Origin: Neodiprion pinetum
Taxonomy: Eukaryota; Arthropoda; Insecta; Hymenoptera; Diprionidae
Assembly (NCBI RefSeq): GCF_021155775.2
Contig: NC_060236.1
Location: 16,976,519 to 17,040,518 of the forward strand
Reading direction: 5' to 3'
Length of the DNA: 64,000 bases
Numbering within the stretch: position 1 is the first letter of the stretch; every line of letters starts with the position of its first letter. Both the position numbers and the translations under genes were made by a program. Positions 50,149-62,291 of the stretch are shown here, piece by piece. The notes below the pieces were generated by a model. It was not told where the DNA came from. It was given only the letters and a program-made list of their open reading frames with translations, and made no database searches.

Positions 50149-50319
50149 TGTAAACCATTGCCATTGTGTATAATTTTTTCAATGCATCCATAAATCAACT
50201 TCAACCTTCCAAGATACACCTACATATTGTGCAATAATTCGTCAGCGACCGAACGTTTGTATAATAATTCGTAAATACACTGAGAGGAAGTGGCGAAACT
50301 TAGCATATAGAGCGTTCGA

Positions 50320-50340
50320 CTGCGCATGCGGGAGCTGAAT
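50320..50340. promoter_or_regulatory. NRF1/Ewg-like site
   Basis: CTGCGCATGCGGG is one step from the palindromic TGCGCATGCGCA bound by NRF1 (Ewg in insects). It precedes a plus-strand open stretch ending at a consensus donor, so it may mark a promoter. Confidence 0.4.
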
Positions 50341-50383
50341 CGCATTTTCACGCAGGCTGGCCAACTCAAGCTCCGGCCCATGA

Positions 50384-50632
50384 AGATTAGAGGGAAGGAC
50401 ACCGAACGCATATGGGGCAAGTATTGAAAACGTGGTAGCCAAAAGTGGAGAAAATTATTTAGTTAAAAATTCAGCCACGAGCGCTCGTGTTCATAAGATA
50501 GGACGTGAAGTCTGTCGTTTGCATCGTTTGGAACATAGTGACGGGAGCATAGTGAAATCTTTATCGAGTATTAATTGGCGTCTGTTTATCGCATTCTTGT
50601 CGGACATCATGTTTTCGCATAATTGCAAAACG
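50384..50632 (+). other. Candidate 5' exon with a consensus donor
   Basis: After the NRF1-like site one plus-strand frame stays open from 50384 to ACG|GTAAGT at 50632/50633, a strong splice donor. The only ATG in that frame is at 50610, so coding would begin just before the intron, or the exon is mostly leader. No product is recognised. Confidence 0.25.
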
Positions 50633-51703
50633 GTAAGTCATAAGATTTTTCATATTATTTTTATAATACCTGTTGAAAAAGAAATTTCACCAATTTGTAA
50701 CACGTGGCAATAACGAACGACGGTATTATTGCTACAAATTCTTGAAATTTCTTTTCAGTAGGTACTGTTTTCTTATCGAGATTGTCGAGCACAATTTTTT
50801 ATTGTCCTACCAGCATCAAAAGGTAGATTTTTCTTCGCTAAAATTTAAAAACAAACACATAACCTAAAAAACTGCACAAGGGAGAAAGGCCTTGACCTGA
50901 CGTATTCTTCAGTACAATAAAGTTCGACATAGCGTTCTCTCTCTTTTCTCAGTCTCTCTCTGTAGCCCATCTTAGCGACAGCAGCACCCCTATCGGATTA
51001 ACGCTAAAAATTTTCTCCACTTTCATAGACCACGTTCCCAGTACAGCGTTCGGTCTCCTTACCTCTGGTCTTCATGCTTCGGCCATCAAACTTGGCTCGT
51101 GGAGGTTACGTAGGTGATGCGAATTTTTTTATTCGACCACATAGACCTGGAATAGTTGATGTAGAGATTTGAGAAGGCTTGGCAAAGTTTTATTGTGGAC
51201 TGTTCGATGGCTGATCACTGCTACGAATCATCGTAACGATATTGTAATTTCAATTCGCCGCTCGACGCAGCAGAGTTTGACGTCTCACGAATCGTTTCGT
51301 GTAAGTTGGCTCTCCTGCTTTGCAGACGATGATATCGCCGCGGCAAATTTATTTTGCGTACATGCGGGATAGTTTCGCCCTTTTTTATTCTGTGTTGTAA
51401 ATGATCCTCCAACTCAAGATAAGCATAAATATCGCTATTCTTCCACAAGTTTTTCAACTCATCGTTTGTTTTGACTAAGTTTTTTCAATTTCAATTCTAC
51501 CTCATTTCTGAAATTTAACTATTTAGCTAAATATTTGTGCTATGCGATTAATCGATTGATCGAAACAAGTTTATAAAATTAAAGTTATATTTCAGCGCAT
51601 CTTGAAAAACGATCACTTATCGATTCAAGAAACGATTATTGATTCGTTTATCACAACATTGGCATAGTTTTAATTGGAACAAGTTTTTGCTTGGACAACT
51701 ATA

Positions 51704-53036
51704 CACTCGGAGAAAAATGTGGTTGACTTCACTGTAAAAAATAGCGTGCTGAGGGGACGATACGAATTTGTAGTTAATAGAACTTATTGCATTATATTGT
51801 TCCGAACTATGAACTTATCGTTACATCTGACAAGAGTTGTATGGTTAACGGTGCAATAATGAAGACCTGACCATATTTAAACATCAGTGCGATAAACGTG
51901 ATAAACTTATCGTTACTCGATTTATAATTTGGAAATTCAATACAGAAATTTTAGATTGCAGTTTGTTAACTTTACTATACGAGTCGAGTAGCTTCATCGT
52001 AAATGTATAGTAAAACTGTGGAATGAAAAAAAATAGATGAGGAACTCGTAGATAATTCAAGTCGACGATTTTTCGTGAGCGCAGACGCCATTTTGATAAC
52101 TTATCAGTGTTGAAAACGCATTTTGGATCGATTAAAACCTAGCGCATTATTTTTTTCTAATCGGAGCTCGAACCCCATTCGCTCGCAATGTTCGGATTCT
52201 AAGTCGGGCACCCTACCTACTACGCCAAACTACTTTATGGGAACCTATGACTTTATTTGATTCATAATACAATGTACGGTCCATACGGGCATGACGGGTA
52301 CAGTCGCTGAAAACTGATCAATAAGATTATTCCATTTATCAAGTGAATTCAGCAGAATTTTTAGTAAATTCCAAGTACCGTAAATGAAATTTACAAATAT
52401 ACCTGATACATTTACTGCACAATGAAGTAAATTCAAAATACCTTTTTGCGTATTTCCAACTGGGTTAAGCAAAATGACAAAATTATAATGCACATTTATT
52501 GAGAATGCTCAGTAATTCACTTTTTAACACGAAATTTGTAATTCAACTACACTTTTTTGTTGTAAATGTGTAGTAGATTTTCAAATATTTTCAACAGTGT
52601 ACGTATAGTTGTTGAAACCATGTTCGTATGATCTTGTCTAAATAATTACTGTATTAGCATTAACCGTATTTAAGTCGAGTCAAACTATGTGTGGTGCATT
52701 CAACTTTGCCAAAAGTTGCTCGAATCACGTCGCTTGGTCCAAATTCTTATCCGTAAATAGTTGATTATAAATTAGTTAATTGAGCTATAATCTGTACTGT
52801 CGAAGACTATAGAACGAAGCTCACGGCAGGATACCAAAATAATTCTGATGAACATCTGTACATGATGAACATTAAGAACAAAAATATAGTTAATTTTAGT
52901 ATTATTATAGTCCCTGTGACGTCCTTGCAGCAACTATAAGTGTATTGTAAAATTGATATTGTGTTTACAGTGCGGCAAACGATAATATTTCAACTATACA
53001 AATTTTCAACAATATGTGCAAATTTTTCTCTCAGTG
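51704..53036. mobile_element. 1.33-kb CACT...AGTG element
   Basis: The ends are inverted repeats: CACTCGGAGAAAAATGTG on the left and CACTGAGAGAAAAATTTG on the right read on the minus strand. TA flanks both sides (51702-51703 and 53037-53038). The ends resemble those of the short CACTG family, so this may be a longer relative. It has no transposase frame and carries a tRNA-like sequence at 52163-52233. Confidence 0.65.
52163..52233 (-). repeat. tRNA-derived SINE head or tRNA pseudogene
   Basis: On the minus strand an A-box-like TGGCGTAGTAGG (52215-52226) is followed by CGACTTAGAATC and, after an extra-long variable part, a perfect B box GGTTCGAGCTC (52164-52174). Pol III promoter spacing is kept, but the T stem has a mismatch and no complete cloverleaf forms, so it is not a functional tRNA. 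It lies inside the 1.33-kb element, apparently as a nested or captured copy. Confidence 0.55.
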
Positions 53037-53109
53037 TATCTAATAATGAAAATTTTAAACTATCCCAAGTTCGTTGAAGCGAGTGAAAAGAAATATTTCG
53101 TTGGTACTT

Positions 53110-53600
53110 TTGGGCATACGCCGCGTGACGTGTTGTAATAACGCGAAGTGAATTTAACGCGAGTTCGGAATCGGCGTGAATAACGCGCCGGGCGTAAATC
53201 TTATCACGTCATTGCTTACCGTCTGTGATATTACGGTGTTACGGTAGGTATATAACGGGTTATAACCGCGTTGCGGCGCGGCGCCGCGTGATTTTGATTT
53301 ACGGCTAATTGCCGCGTATTTTTCCGGATTCCGCGCGCGCTTTGCATCTCATGAATGATAAAGCAATTTTCACGGCCCGCCCGGTCGTTAGCAGCAGGTC
53401 GCGAGAGGCTCTCGGGATTTCGAATACGTCACGACGACACATCGCCGATTTACTCGGTCATTTCTTCAAAAAGTATGCATTTCGCGGTTATCGCAGAATG
53501 CGTTCAACGGCAGAAATCGGTGCGAATTTGGCCCGGCGGAAGTATCGAGAGTATTGTCGTACTGATTTTCGAATGAGGAATGCGCGAAGTTTAGTCGGAT
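53110..53600. other. Strong CpG-rich patch
   Basis: It includes GCGGCGCGGCGCCGCG near 53271-53290 and many CG dinucleotides, in contrast to AT-rich flanks. Frames up to 106 codons are open by composition. Possibly a promoter or enhancer; no gene recognised. Confidence 0.35.
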
Positions 53601-54609
53601 ATGTCATTTCAATGATTGTCTTGATATAAACTTTTTCTTTCCCATTTTTTAGTGAACTTTTGTAATTTCAGATTTTCGATCCCTGAAAATATCTAAGAAA
53701 TTGGAGAAATGTTCTGAATTTGTGATTCTTTAACGTGAAATAACGATTTTTTGCTACAACGAGACAACGAAAATATTGTAATTATGAATGAGAGCTTGGA
53801 TATCGAATTTTCTTTCTACATCACGTTCAAATCTTTAGAAAAAAATGCAGTTGATGAGTTAGATTTCACTCCGCAGTGACTAACTATTTTATTAAGAAAA
53901 CCTTTGTACACATATTAACGCGTACAGATTTTTATTTAATACGGTAAATCTGATATCGCTACTTTTTTCGTTCAAAATAAATATCAATTAATATCTTGAC
54001 AAATTAAATATTTACCGTTGACTATAATGGGAAAGAAAGAAACTTTTTCAAGCTGGTTTCCGAAAATATACCTAGTTGAATCTATCAAATACACTATCAT
54101 TGATTTCACACTATTCCGAAAAAGTTCGATATCAGAAATCGATATTCAAGTTCAATTCTTCATGATTGGAAATTTTTTTTTTCTTCAATTCTCAGGAATA
54201 TCAATATAAAGCAATAAAAACAATTAATTACTCGATGTGAACGAAATTAGTCGAATGATTCGATTTTGACATTCGAAAGAAAGAAGAAGAGACGAAACAA
54301 CATCTCCGAATTTCCTCTCATTAACAATTGACCTTAATTTTTTACATAAATTCGTGATTTTCAGTTACGTTTCTATGAGGTATAAATTACTTCAATTAAT
54401 GCATGTATAAATCCAGCTCCCTGTATTTAATATCTCTTTTTCGTCAAACAAAGGAGCAAAAAAAAAACACGCGTGCTAATACAGATTTAAAAAATGAATC
54501 GATCCTCAATTTATATCGGTTTTTTGCATCCCCACCATTTTTATTAATTCGAGTTCAGTTAATTATGTTATAGCTTTATTTTCGTACAGTTGTTATCTTG
54601 CCACCTTCA

Positions 54610-55080
54610 ATCGGGGATCGGACTTGTTTTGCTTAGTTATTCTCCGCGCTCCGTCCTCTCGTTTCATTGCGATAATTATCTGTCATCGAAGCGGCACGCG
54701 TCAGGCTTCAGATGCACCCACAACTCGCTGCATTTGCGCTGCTGACTCGGAGCAGCTGCAATCGCCTTATAATCGTGACTGAGAAAGGTCAGTGGTAAAG
54801 ATTACCGAAGTGGCAAGATGGCCCAAGATCCACGTCAACCGAGTCTCGACGTTATTCAGTCTTTGAGCGATACCAACAGCTCTGCAGGATACGTGAAGCT
54901 CCAGAGATATCAGCATCAGCTTCTTCTCTGATAACTCGGATCGCTGCAATTGTCGTCGACGACGGCTTGAGAAGGCCTGCTTCGTCTTCGTATGTAGTTC
55001 CTTATTTTATTTTGTCACATTTGCGTTTTTTTCATCGCTTGCAAACACGAGTAAATTACCGAGAAAAGACGGCAAAACTT
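54610..55080. other. GC-richer stretch next to a promoter-like cluster
   Basis: AAGATGGCC at 54814-54822 begins a 37-codon frame in good Kozak context, and is equally a YY1/Pho-type site. A 60-codon minus-strand frame overlaps it. Neither is recognisable. Confidence 0.3.
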
Positions 55081-55094
55081 GGCAAGCTCAGTGA

Positions 55095-55200
55095 GTGACC
55101 GACTGCGCATGCGCAACGAAATTGAACACTATTGGTTGGCGAGATCCAGGATTCAGGGGAGCCAACTTGATCCAAACGGAGCAGGTGACGTCAGACTCTC
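55095..55200. promoter_or_regulatory. Promoter-like cluster: NRF1, CCAAT, CRE
   Basis: A perfect TGCGCATGCGCA (55104-55115, NRF1/Ewg), an inverted CCAAT box ATTGG (55131-55135) and a full CRE TGACGTCA (55186-55193) fall within 90 bp. Such combinations are typical of housekeeping promoters. Direction is undetermined, and no first exon could be assigned on either side. Confidence 0.5.
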
Positions 55201-55219
55201 TCGCATCGAGTGGCGAATC

Positions 55220-57700
55220 GAATATTTATGTCGTTACGACGACTCGTAGCAACTATTTGAGAGCTACTTAACCCGAAGTAATTCGCATTATCTACAATAT
55301 AACATCTCTGAATCTTTCATATGGCGCTTTTATTTATTTTTTATCACGGCCATTTTCTTCTTTTACCCTTATTTGCCAATTTTTAACCGTACGGTCAACG
55401 AATAAAAATTGTCATATCGTTATTTATTGACCGCACAGTTGAAAAGTGTATCGATCTTTCGTTTTTCTAGTTTATGAAATCTTATCAATCGAATATTGGG
55501 ATTTCAGAAAATTCGATATTATGAATAATTTGTGGTGCATCGTCTCTACTTTCCAACCCACTTCAGCAACGGTTTGTGGTCAAAAGTGATTCATTCCACG
55601 CTTTGTTCAGGCACCCATTCTTCAAACGTACGATAATAATGTCTCTGGTAAAAAAATCGCGGTGTAATTGCATTTACGCATAATTCGTAATAAATATGAT
55701 AAATTTCGTATCGAGAAACGGTCTTGCGTCACAAGCGGTATTATATCGGAAGATACGCCGCGTGCGTATGTGTACGTGAATAATGACTTCATGATACCGC
55801 GGGGATGATGATTAAGACTCCGCAGCCGTGCAAGAAAGGTCAGACTGTCGTAAGGCTCGAGCATACGCGGTCATTATTCCTCTATCAGCGGCGCAGCGCT
55901 CACGGAAAACGTTTCATTATCTCCTCATCCGCTGGGCCTCCGTGACTCCCGTCAATTGTGTGCTAAACATCGCTCCCGGTGAACCCTCGGGAGCTTGGGC
56001 ACGTAGCCGAGAGTTTGCCGTGATCGCTTCTCTCTGAAAATCTCTTATTTCATTTCTTCCTCAATCGTTTCAGCAGGATTAGATGCATTTTCACTGACAC
56101 ATTGTGGGCATCAACTCAATTTGAAGATAACAATGATCGAGTTCGATAAATTTTGGGATCATTTTGAACATGATAACGGGGACCATAATGATCTTCGATT
56201 TGATTTGGTGTTTATTGTATTAATTTTTACAGTTTCAACGCTTTTTCTTTTCTTCCTTCCGACGTACTTTATTAATTAACCTATATTATTTCAGGATTAT
56301 TATGCCAGCAGCGAAAATTTTTGTCAAATAATAGAGATTATTCAAGGGGAGACTTCGGTGAGGTTGAAAAGTTTTGCATCTTTGAATGAATTTTCTTGAA
56401 ATTGTGACGGTTTGGGTAGAACACTGAAGTTATATTTCATACAAATTTCAGATCAATGCGTCAAACGATTTGAAAGTTATGAATATTTTTCTAAGGTTTC
56501 TTGGAAATGTTACTTACGCGTTAGCTTTAATCATAGAAGGTTGAAATTTTTGTCGGGACACTTGCTACCATGGATATTATAAATAAATCGATGCGAGGAT
56601 TTTTTGACCGGCGATTTTTTCAAGTCATTTACTCTACCACCTGAATTGACTGGAATTATTTTTTTTTTCGACATGTTTGACGAAAATTTCCTGTGTAATA
56701 AAAATCGTTTCGACTAAATTTGAATGAGAAAAGTATTTACAGTTAGCATGTTTAAAATGCCAAAACTTTGGTATTTTCGACCCGATTCTAACCTTCTTGG
56801 CCTCACGTTGCTCATCATGGAGATTTTCAGTAATTGCCTAGAAAAATGTTGCAAAATAGATCCGTGCAAGAAATGTTCGTCAAGAGTTTCATTTCTCCGT
56901 TACAACTACGCTACTATAACGAATTTCTTATATTGGTAGGTCAGGTGCCATAAACAAATAATTGTGATGTGAATCTTATAATTATATAAATAGTTATACA
57001 GATCAAACTGGCCAGAAATATTGACGTGAGATTAAATAAAACAAGACAAAAAAAAAAAATTCTAAAAATTAACTCTTATTTTCTGAGACGTCATACGTTA
57101 AAAATAAATGTTTATCCTTTATGTTGAGTCGTCGGTCCTTATATAATATATATTTCGATTAATGTGGTAATTGGTATCAGAATTTTCTATAAACTTTCCC
57201 AACAGGGTTCGAAGGGATTCCAAAAGACAAATAAATAATTAAAATTCCGTCTCGATGGTTATGTATTAATTGGAGTTGTCACATTTATGATTGATGTGAA
57301 TTGTTATACGGATACTAACCGACTGACTATGCTCGCATCTTCAAACGTGATCTATACCGCACGTAAATGTGTGAACGTATACATGTGACGTCCAGATTCT
57401 TACGCTACGATGTAAGATTTTTCTGATGCCTTTCAGTAAATCTTGGGAGATTTGATCATCGAGCAAAGGGAGCCTAAAAACATGAAAATTGGATGAAAAC
57501 CACCGGATTTCAATCATTGCTCACGTTCCAATTATAAACCCTTTTCTCAAAATGTTGATATCTTACTTTTGGTAACTCAAAACTGTTCACAATCGTTTTT
57601 AACAAACATTGGGTAAGAACGTTCTCTCATTCTTCTTCACTGTCATTTCCATCTTGGAACAAAATTCACGACATATCATCACAACTCTTTTCAAATGACT
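55220..57700. other. Non-coding, GC-richer patch at 55740-56040
   Basis: AT-rich except for the patch. No exon or transposon ends were recognised. Confidence 0.35.
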
Positions 57701-58480
57701 TTGTAGAATCGTAGCATTCACTATACCCACATTTTCCGACCACGACACACTGCGAGATTGTTCCTTACATCATCATCATCATCTGGCGTTTCACGAACGG
57801 CATTCCATCTCACACTACACGCGATGTCCGAGGTTTGCCGAAGTTCGGCATTACCTTGAAACCCGATTACTGGTCCATTCACAATCATGGCAGTACCAAG
57901 ATGCACGGTATCATCGGAAAGGAGAAACCTCTTCAGCTACGTGTGTATGATTTTCGATGCCGCGGGAAGGAAGAAGGGAAGGAGATGATTAGTCGAGGGG
58001 GCTTTTAAGGCGAAATTAGCGACTAAGAAGACTGCACGCAGGTGCGTCGTGCGTAGGGCATGAATAGCGTGGGAAAGTAGTCCTGCCTTACAGCCACTGT
58101 TACCATTTCGCACATTACAGGCTTGAGAGTAGAATGCTGCTGCACCATTGTCGAGGACTCGCTGGCTTACCGGTGACTAGAGCTCTAATGGTTGCGTAAT
58201 GGCTTCCTCGTACTTGCAAAAGTGCTGATTACTCGCGTAGGAAGTGTGCAGTTTATAGATTATTACACTGTCTCTCGGTATGCCCGTTGTACTCTTTTCT
58301 TTTTACGTTTTTTCCTCTTTTCACTTTGATTCGCTACGCCAACGCTGCTCGTGACTCTGGGTTCCGTGCCAACTTGTTCCGCAGGATGGAGTAAATTCGT
58401 TCTTGGAAACTCGATAACGCATCGACCTACTATCCGACTATTCAACAGCCGGTTCACAGCCTTCCCAACCAGAAATTAAG
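57700..58480 (-). other. Small GC-richer block with two unidentified frames
   Basis: On the minus strand, 57721-57950 and 58263-58480 each hold a 60-75 codon frame with natural composition. The first has five consecutive Asp encoded by a GAT repeat. The second ends in a basic KRKKRKKKR stretch. Neither has a clear start or splice partner, and I recognise neither. Confidence 0.2.
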
Positions 58481-58489
58481 ATAACGACA

Positions 58490-61450
58490 ATAATCAACTA
58501 ACCGAATGAACAATTTTCGCCAGCTCGCAGTTTGATTTCATACGTTTTCTCAGGAACATTGTCATACCTACCGGAAAAGTTTTATTTTTTCTTGAAATGG
58601 GAGTAGAAACTTTTAATTGGTCATACTCGCTGAGTTTTTTTGTTTAGAATAAAGTACCGCGTAACATAAGTTCAATCACCTTGTTCTGGTCGACAAATAT
58701 TTATGATAAATTAATTACTGGCCCGCCGAATACGAGCACCTTAAACTTTTGCGATCCACTTCTCTAGTTTTATTTACAATTTTCTAATTTTCTACAGAAA
58801 TCTTTTACTTCTGCATAGTAATTGTATCAGTTGATTATGAATCTCACGTCTAACAATAAATAAAATTTTTTAATGGGCTTTCCAATGAACAATATTTGAA
58901 TAGGTTTCATTGATGAATAAAATATATTTGTGGATAGTTACTTTGGTGCTTTTGATAACAAATAAAGAATTCTTAACGGTTTAAAATTCACTGCATAAGA
59001 TTATGTTCTTTTTTTATGAATTTTTGTCTCAAGATAAACAAAATCGCATAATTACTTATGTCGATATTTTTTTTTTTTTTTTTTGGCTTAGAGGCAATCA
59101 AAGTTTTGCAGATAGTAGTTTTATAAAAATTCATAATTTGAGATTGGCATGGTATAAAAATCGGAAAAAAATCGCGGATGCTAATTTGACTAGGTACTGA
59201 AAATTGAACAAAAAAAAAAAATAACCAAAAATAGCTGGCATGCCTGAAATAGAATAAGAAATTCGCTTCACCGTCGTATTTAATTGGAGAAAAGTACAAT
59301 GCATTTAAATATCGTGAAAACAAAACCTCGACATGCATCGCCTTCACAGTAGTCGATCTTTTCACAAAGCCTTAGGCATAAGGCTGATATTCCACCTGTA
59401 AACTGCTGCACTGCTAAACAGGAAATGTCGAAACTACGGTGCACTTATGAAAATTGAAGTATAAAAGGTATGAAACTAGAACGGAGTATCGAGCAAAGAA
59501 ACGTTTTATGGGATACGGTCGCAGGAACAAGAGCCGTATGGATTGATAATCCGAACGGTGATTTATACCTTATGTCTGTCTATAATAATTTACAGTTTTT
59601 TTTCCGTACGCCTTGGTCAGAAATCATTTGATCACTGCTGCTCTTGTTAGCGACGATGCCAATAGTTAGAAGAGTCTGAACCGAGAAGATGGTCGTTAAT
59701 CGAAATAATTGGTTACTCACGTCCGAATCAATAACTGGATCATGTACTCAGGTCACAATTCGAGGGTGTAACGGAATTTATTTGTTCCTTATTATTATAA
59801 CGATGATTGAAATTAAATGTGAAACACGTTCGTCAAATCACAAAATTTTCCGTTATCTTATTCTTCTTTTGACCAAAAATAAGTTAGAACAATACTATGA
59901 AATCCATAAAATTACCGGGATGTAAATCTGTCTATAAGGTGTACAAATAAAATGTATAAATGTAAAAACTTGTCACGAACGGCTCATTTAGGATTTTGCC
60001 TCGCTTAGGCCTCCATTTCCTCTCTTCATTTTCATAGACCTCCGTTGCGGTTTAGATGCAACTGTCAGTTATACGCTTGCTTTACCTCAACCGCGTTTGT
60101 TTGCAAACTAGGTATTTTTGGTTATATTGCGACGAATATTAAAATTTAAGGAAAAACGTGGATTCGATAAACTTTTTTAGTTTTTCCTTTTCAAGAGCGC
60201 GATCCGTATTGCTCTAGTTAGATACGCGTATATGGTTCATTCGGCGTCAAAGTAATGGGGGCGAGAAATGGTGAGGACGGAACTCATGGGCATAACAACG
60301 GAGGGCAAACCTTTACGTTTACTGAGTTAGTCACATTACGTTACAAGGGAAAGAGATGACCGTATAATAGTTGAGAATTCGCGCGAAATGAAGAAGTTAG
60401 TGAAAGTGATACCGGTAACGATTGAAAGTTTTTCAGTTTATTGTCAGCCACTGAACGAAACAAGCACTAACACGAACAGTTAAAAAGCTTCGAGTGACTG
60501 AGAAACTACAGCAAACAATTCCACGTACATGCAGAGATGTAAAATTAATTAGAGCCGTCAAAATACCGAGAAATTGTAAATGATTGGATACATGATTCGT
60601 ATACGCGTTGAAATAGCAATAATACTAGACTAAAACATGGGAATGAATGTTAAATGTAGTCATAAACGACCAGATGATTGGAAAATTGGTGGTAATAAAA
60701 TTCGATAACTTCGAAACTTGTACAATTGACGGTAGTATTGAGAAATCATTCTAGACGAGAGCAAAAAGTCATGAATTATACTATTTTTGACGTTTGACGG
60801 GATTGTGAATGACAGATTTTTCGCATTAGGCATGAATAAATTTTTTTTAATATTGTACTGACGTTTTAATCCGTTACAACATTTTTTCTATCAGTAGTTG
60901 TAAATGTTCATTTCGTTATAAACAGTGAACGCAAAACACAGACGCGAGATATTCTTATTTGATCAGAATTTCAATGTCACAATCGGGGCTTCAAGATAGT
61001 TTTTCAAAATATTAAATGTGTTTTGAAGATAATCGTCTAAGAAGGAGGATGATTTCAATTGTCGGTTGAAAAATTTAGAGAAAAAAAAAAAAAATGACAA
61101 GGTTTTGAAGTAAACACGTTGATGTGAAATATCATGTGATATATCAAATAATTAAGGCTAATTACTCAAATTCACGAAAACTTTTCAATTTTTTAACGAT
61201 AACGGTTTTAATATTGTCGGAATTAGATGAAGATTTGATCAAATCCTAGTAGCTATTCAGGGTGAATACAGTTGTCGATACCACATTGTTTGGTTATTTC
61301 ATCATTCAATCTGTTAGTTAAGTTGACTAAGTAAATTTTTTCATGTGATTAGGACTTTAATATTTATTCGTTGTTATACCAACATAACATCAAATTATGA
61401 CAATGGTTAGACAAAAATTCAGTACGACAGATAATAATCATAATGAAGAA
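58490..61450. other. Non-coding, nothing recognised
   Basis: AT-rich with A/T runs. A 125-codon minus-strand frame at 58988-59365 is Phe/Lys-rich and follows T runs, so I treat it as chance. Confidence 0.4.
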
Positions 61451-61457
61451 CCATATA

Positions 61458-61867
61458 CTCTGAGAGAAATTTCTTAAAAATCCAATGAATCTTTGCTATC
61501 AATTTGAAATAACATTTTGTTCACCATCCTATGTCTAACCCAAATCACTCGGTTTTTTGTTTCAGCAATATGACTCATCAACTATATATCCAATAAAACA
61601 AAGTTTTACGTCGAAGAAAAATCTATGGTGTTGAATCTGTGCCATGTTGTATGATAATTAAATGAATAACTGAAATTTTTTTTCTTTCTTTCGTATTTTG
61701 TGAAATGAAACAAAACGTTGATTGCTTTAGAGACTAATTTTCGCTCTAGAATAAAAGAAGGAATTTGAAAAAAATATTCTATCAAAACCAATAACTATTC
61801 GCTTACGTTCGGAGGTGAAATTAGTCGAGGACTGTACGGTGACCGCAATCAGAATATTCTCTCGGTG
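61458..61867 (+). mobile_element. Possible CACTG-related element
   Basis: The left end reads CTCTGAGAGAAATTTCTT. The right end (from about 61815) matches the family's right half and finishes TTCTCTCGGTG. The interior is unlike the other copies, so this may be a chimera or two neighbouring remnants. Confidence 0.35.
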
Positions 61868-61904
61868 CACTGGAAGCTGCAGCTAAGCGTAAAAGCGGCG
61901 TCTT

Positions 61905-62194
61905 TCGCGTAATTGCAACGCAAAATCAGTTTCTTCGGTATACTCTACTTTTTTAGTTAAACAAGGCTTTAACATCAATTTATTGTTGCACAGGCATCAA
62001 ATTTTCGCAACAGTTACAAGAAAATACAATAACACTGATCGTAATGAGAAAGAATGGCAACGGATACTAGACTTTCCGGTAACAGCTAGAAAACTAATTT
62101 TCATTTTGTACCTAGAACTATATTCTTCGATTTTGGTGAAAAATAAAAATAGTTAAGGACTGAGCGGTAACGGAAACTAAAAATTTCTCTAAGT
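61905..62194 (+). mobile_element. CACTG-family MITE, 5'-truncated
   Basis: It runs from the internal string 'gtaattgcaacgcaaaatca' to a decayed right end 'aaatttctctaagta', and follows 23800-24099 closely. Confidence 0.65.
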
Positions 62195-62291
62195 ATATGA
62201 ATCGTAGGTGAGCACGTAGAGCCGAAGGCGAATATTCCAAATACGCGAGGCGAAAAGACCGTTGCCTCCTTGTTTCACACGATTCTTTATA

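Noticed and set aside
54817..54930. 37-codon frame with good Kozak start
   Set aside because: Too short, no splice donor of quality, and AAGATGGCC is equally a YY1/Pho-type site near a promoter-like cluster.
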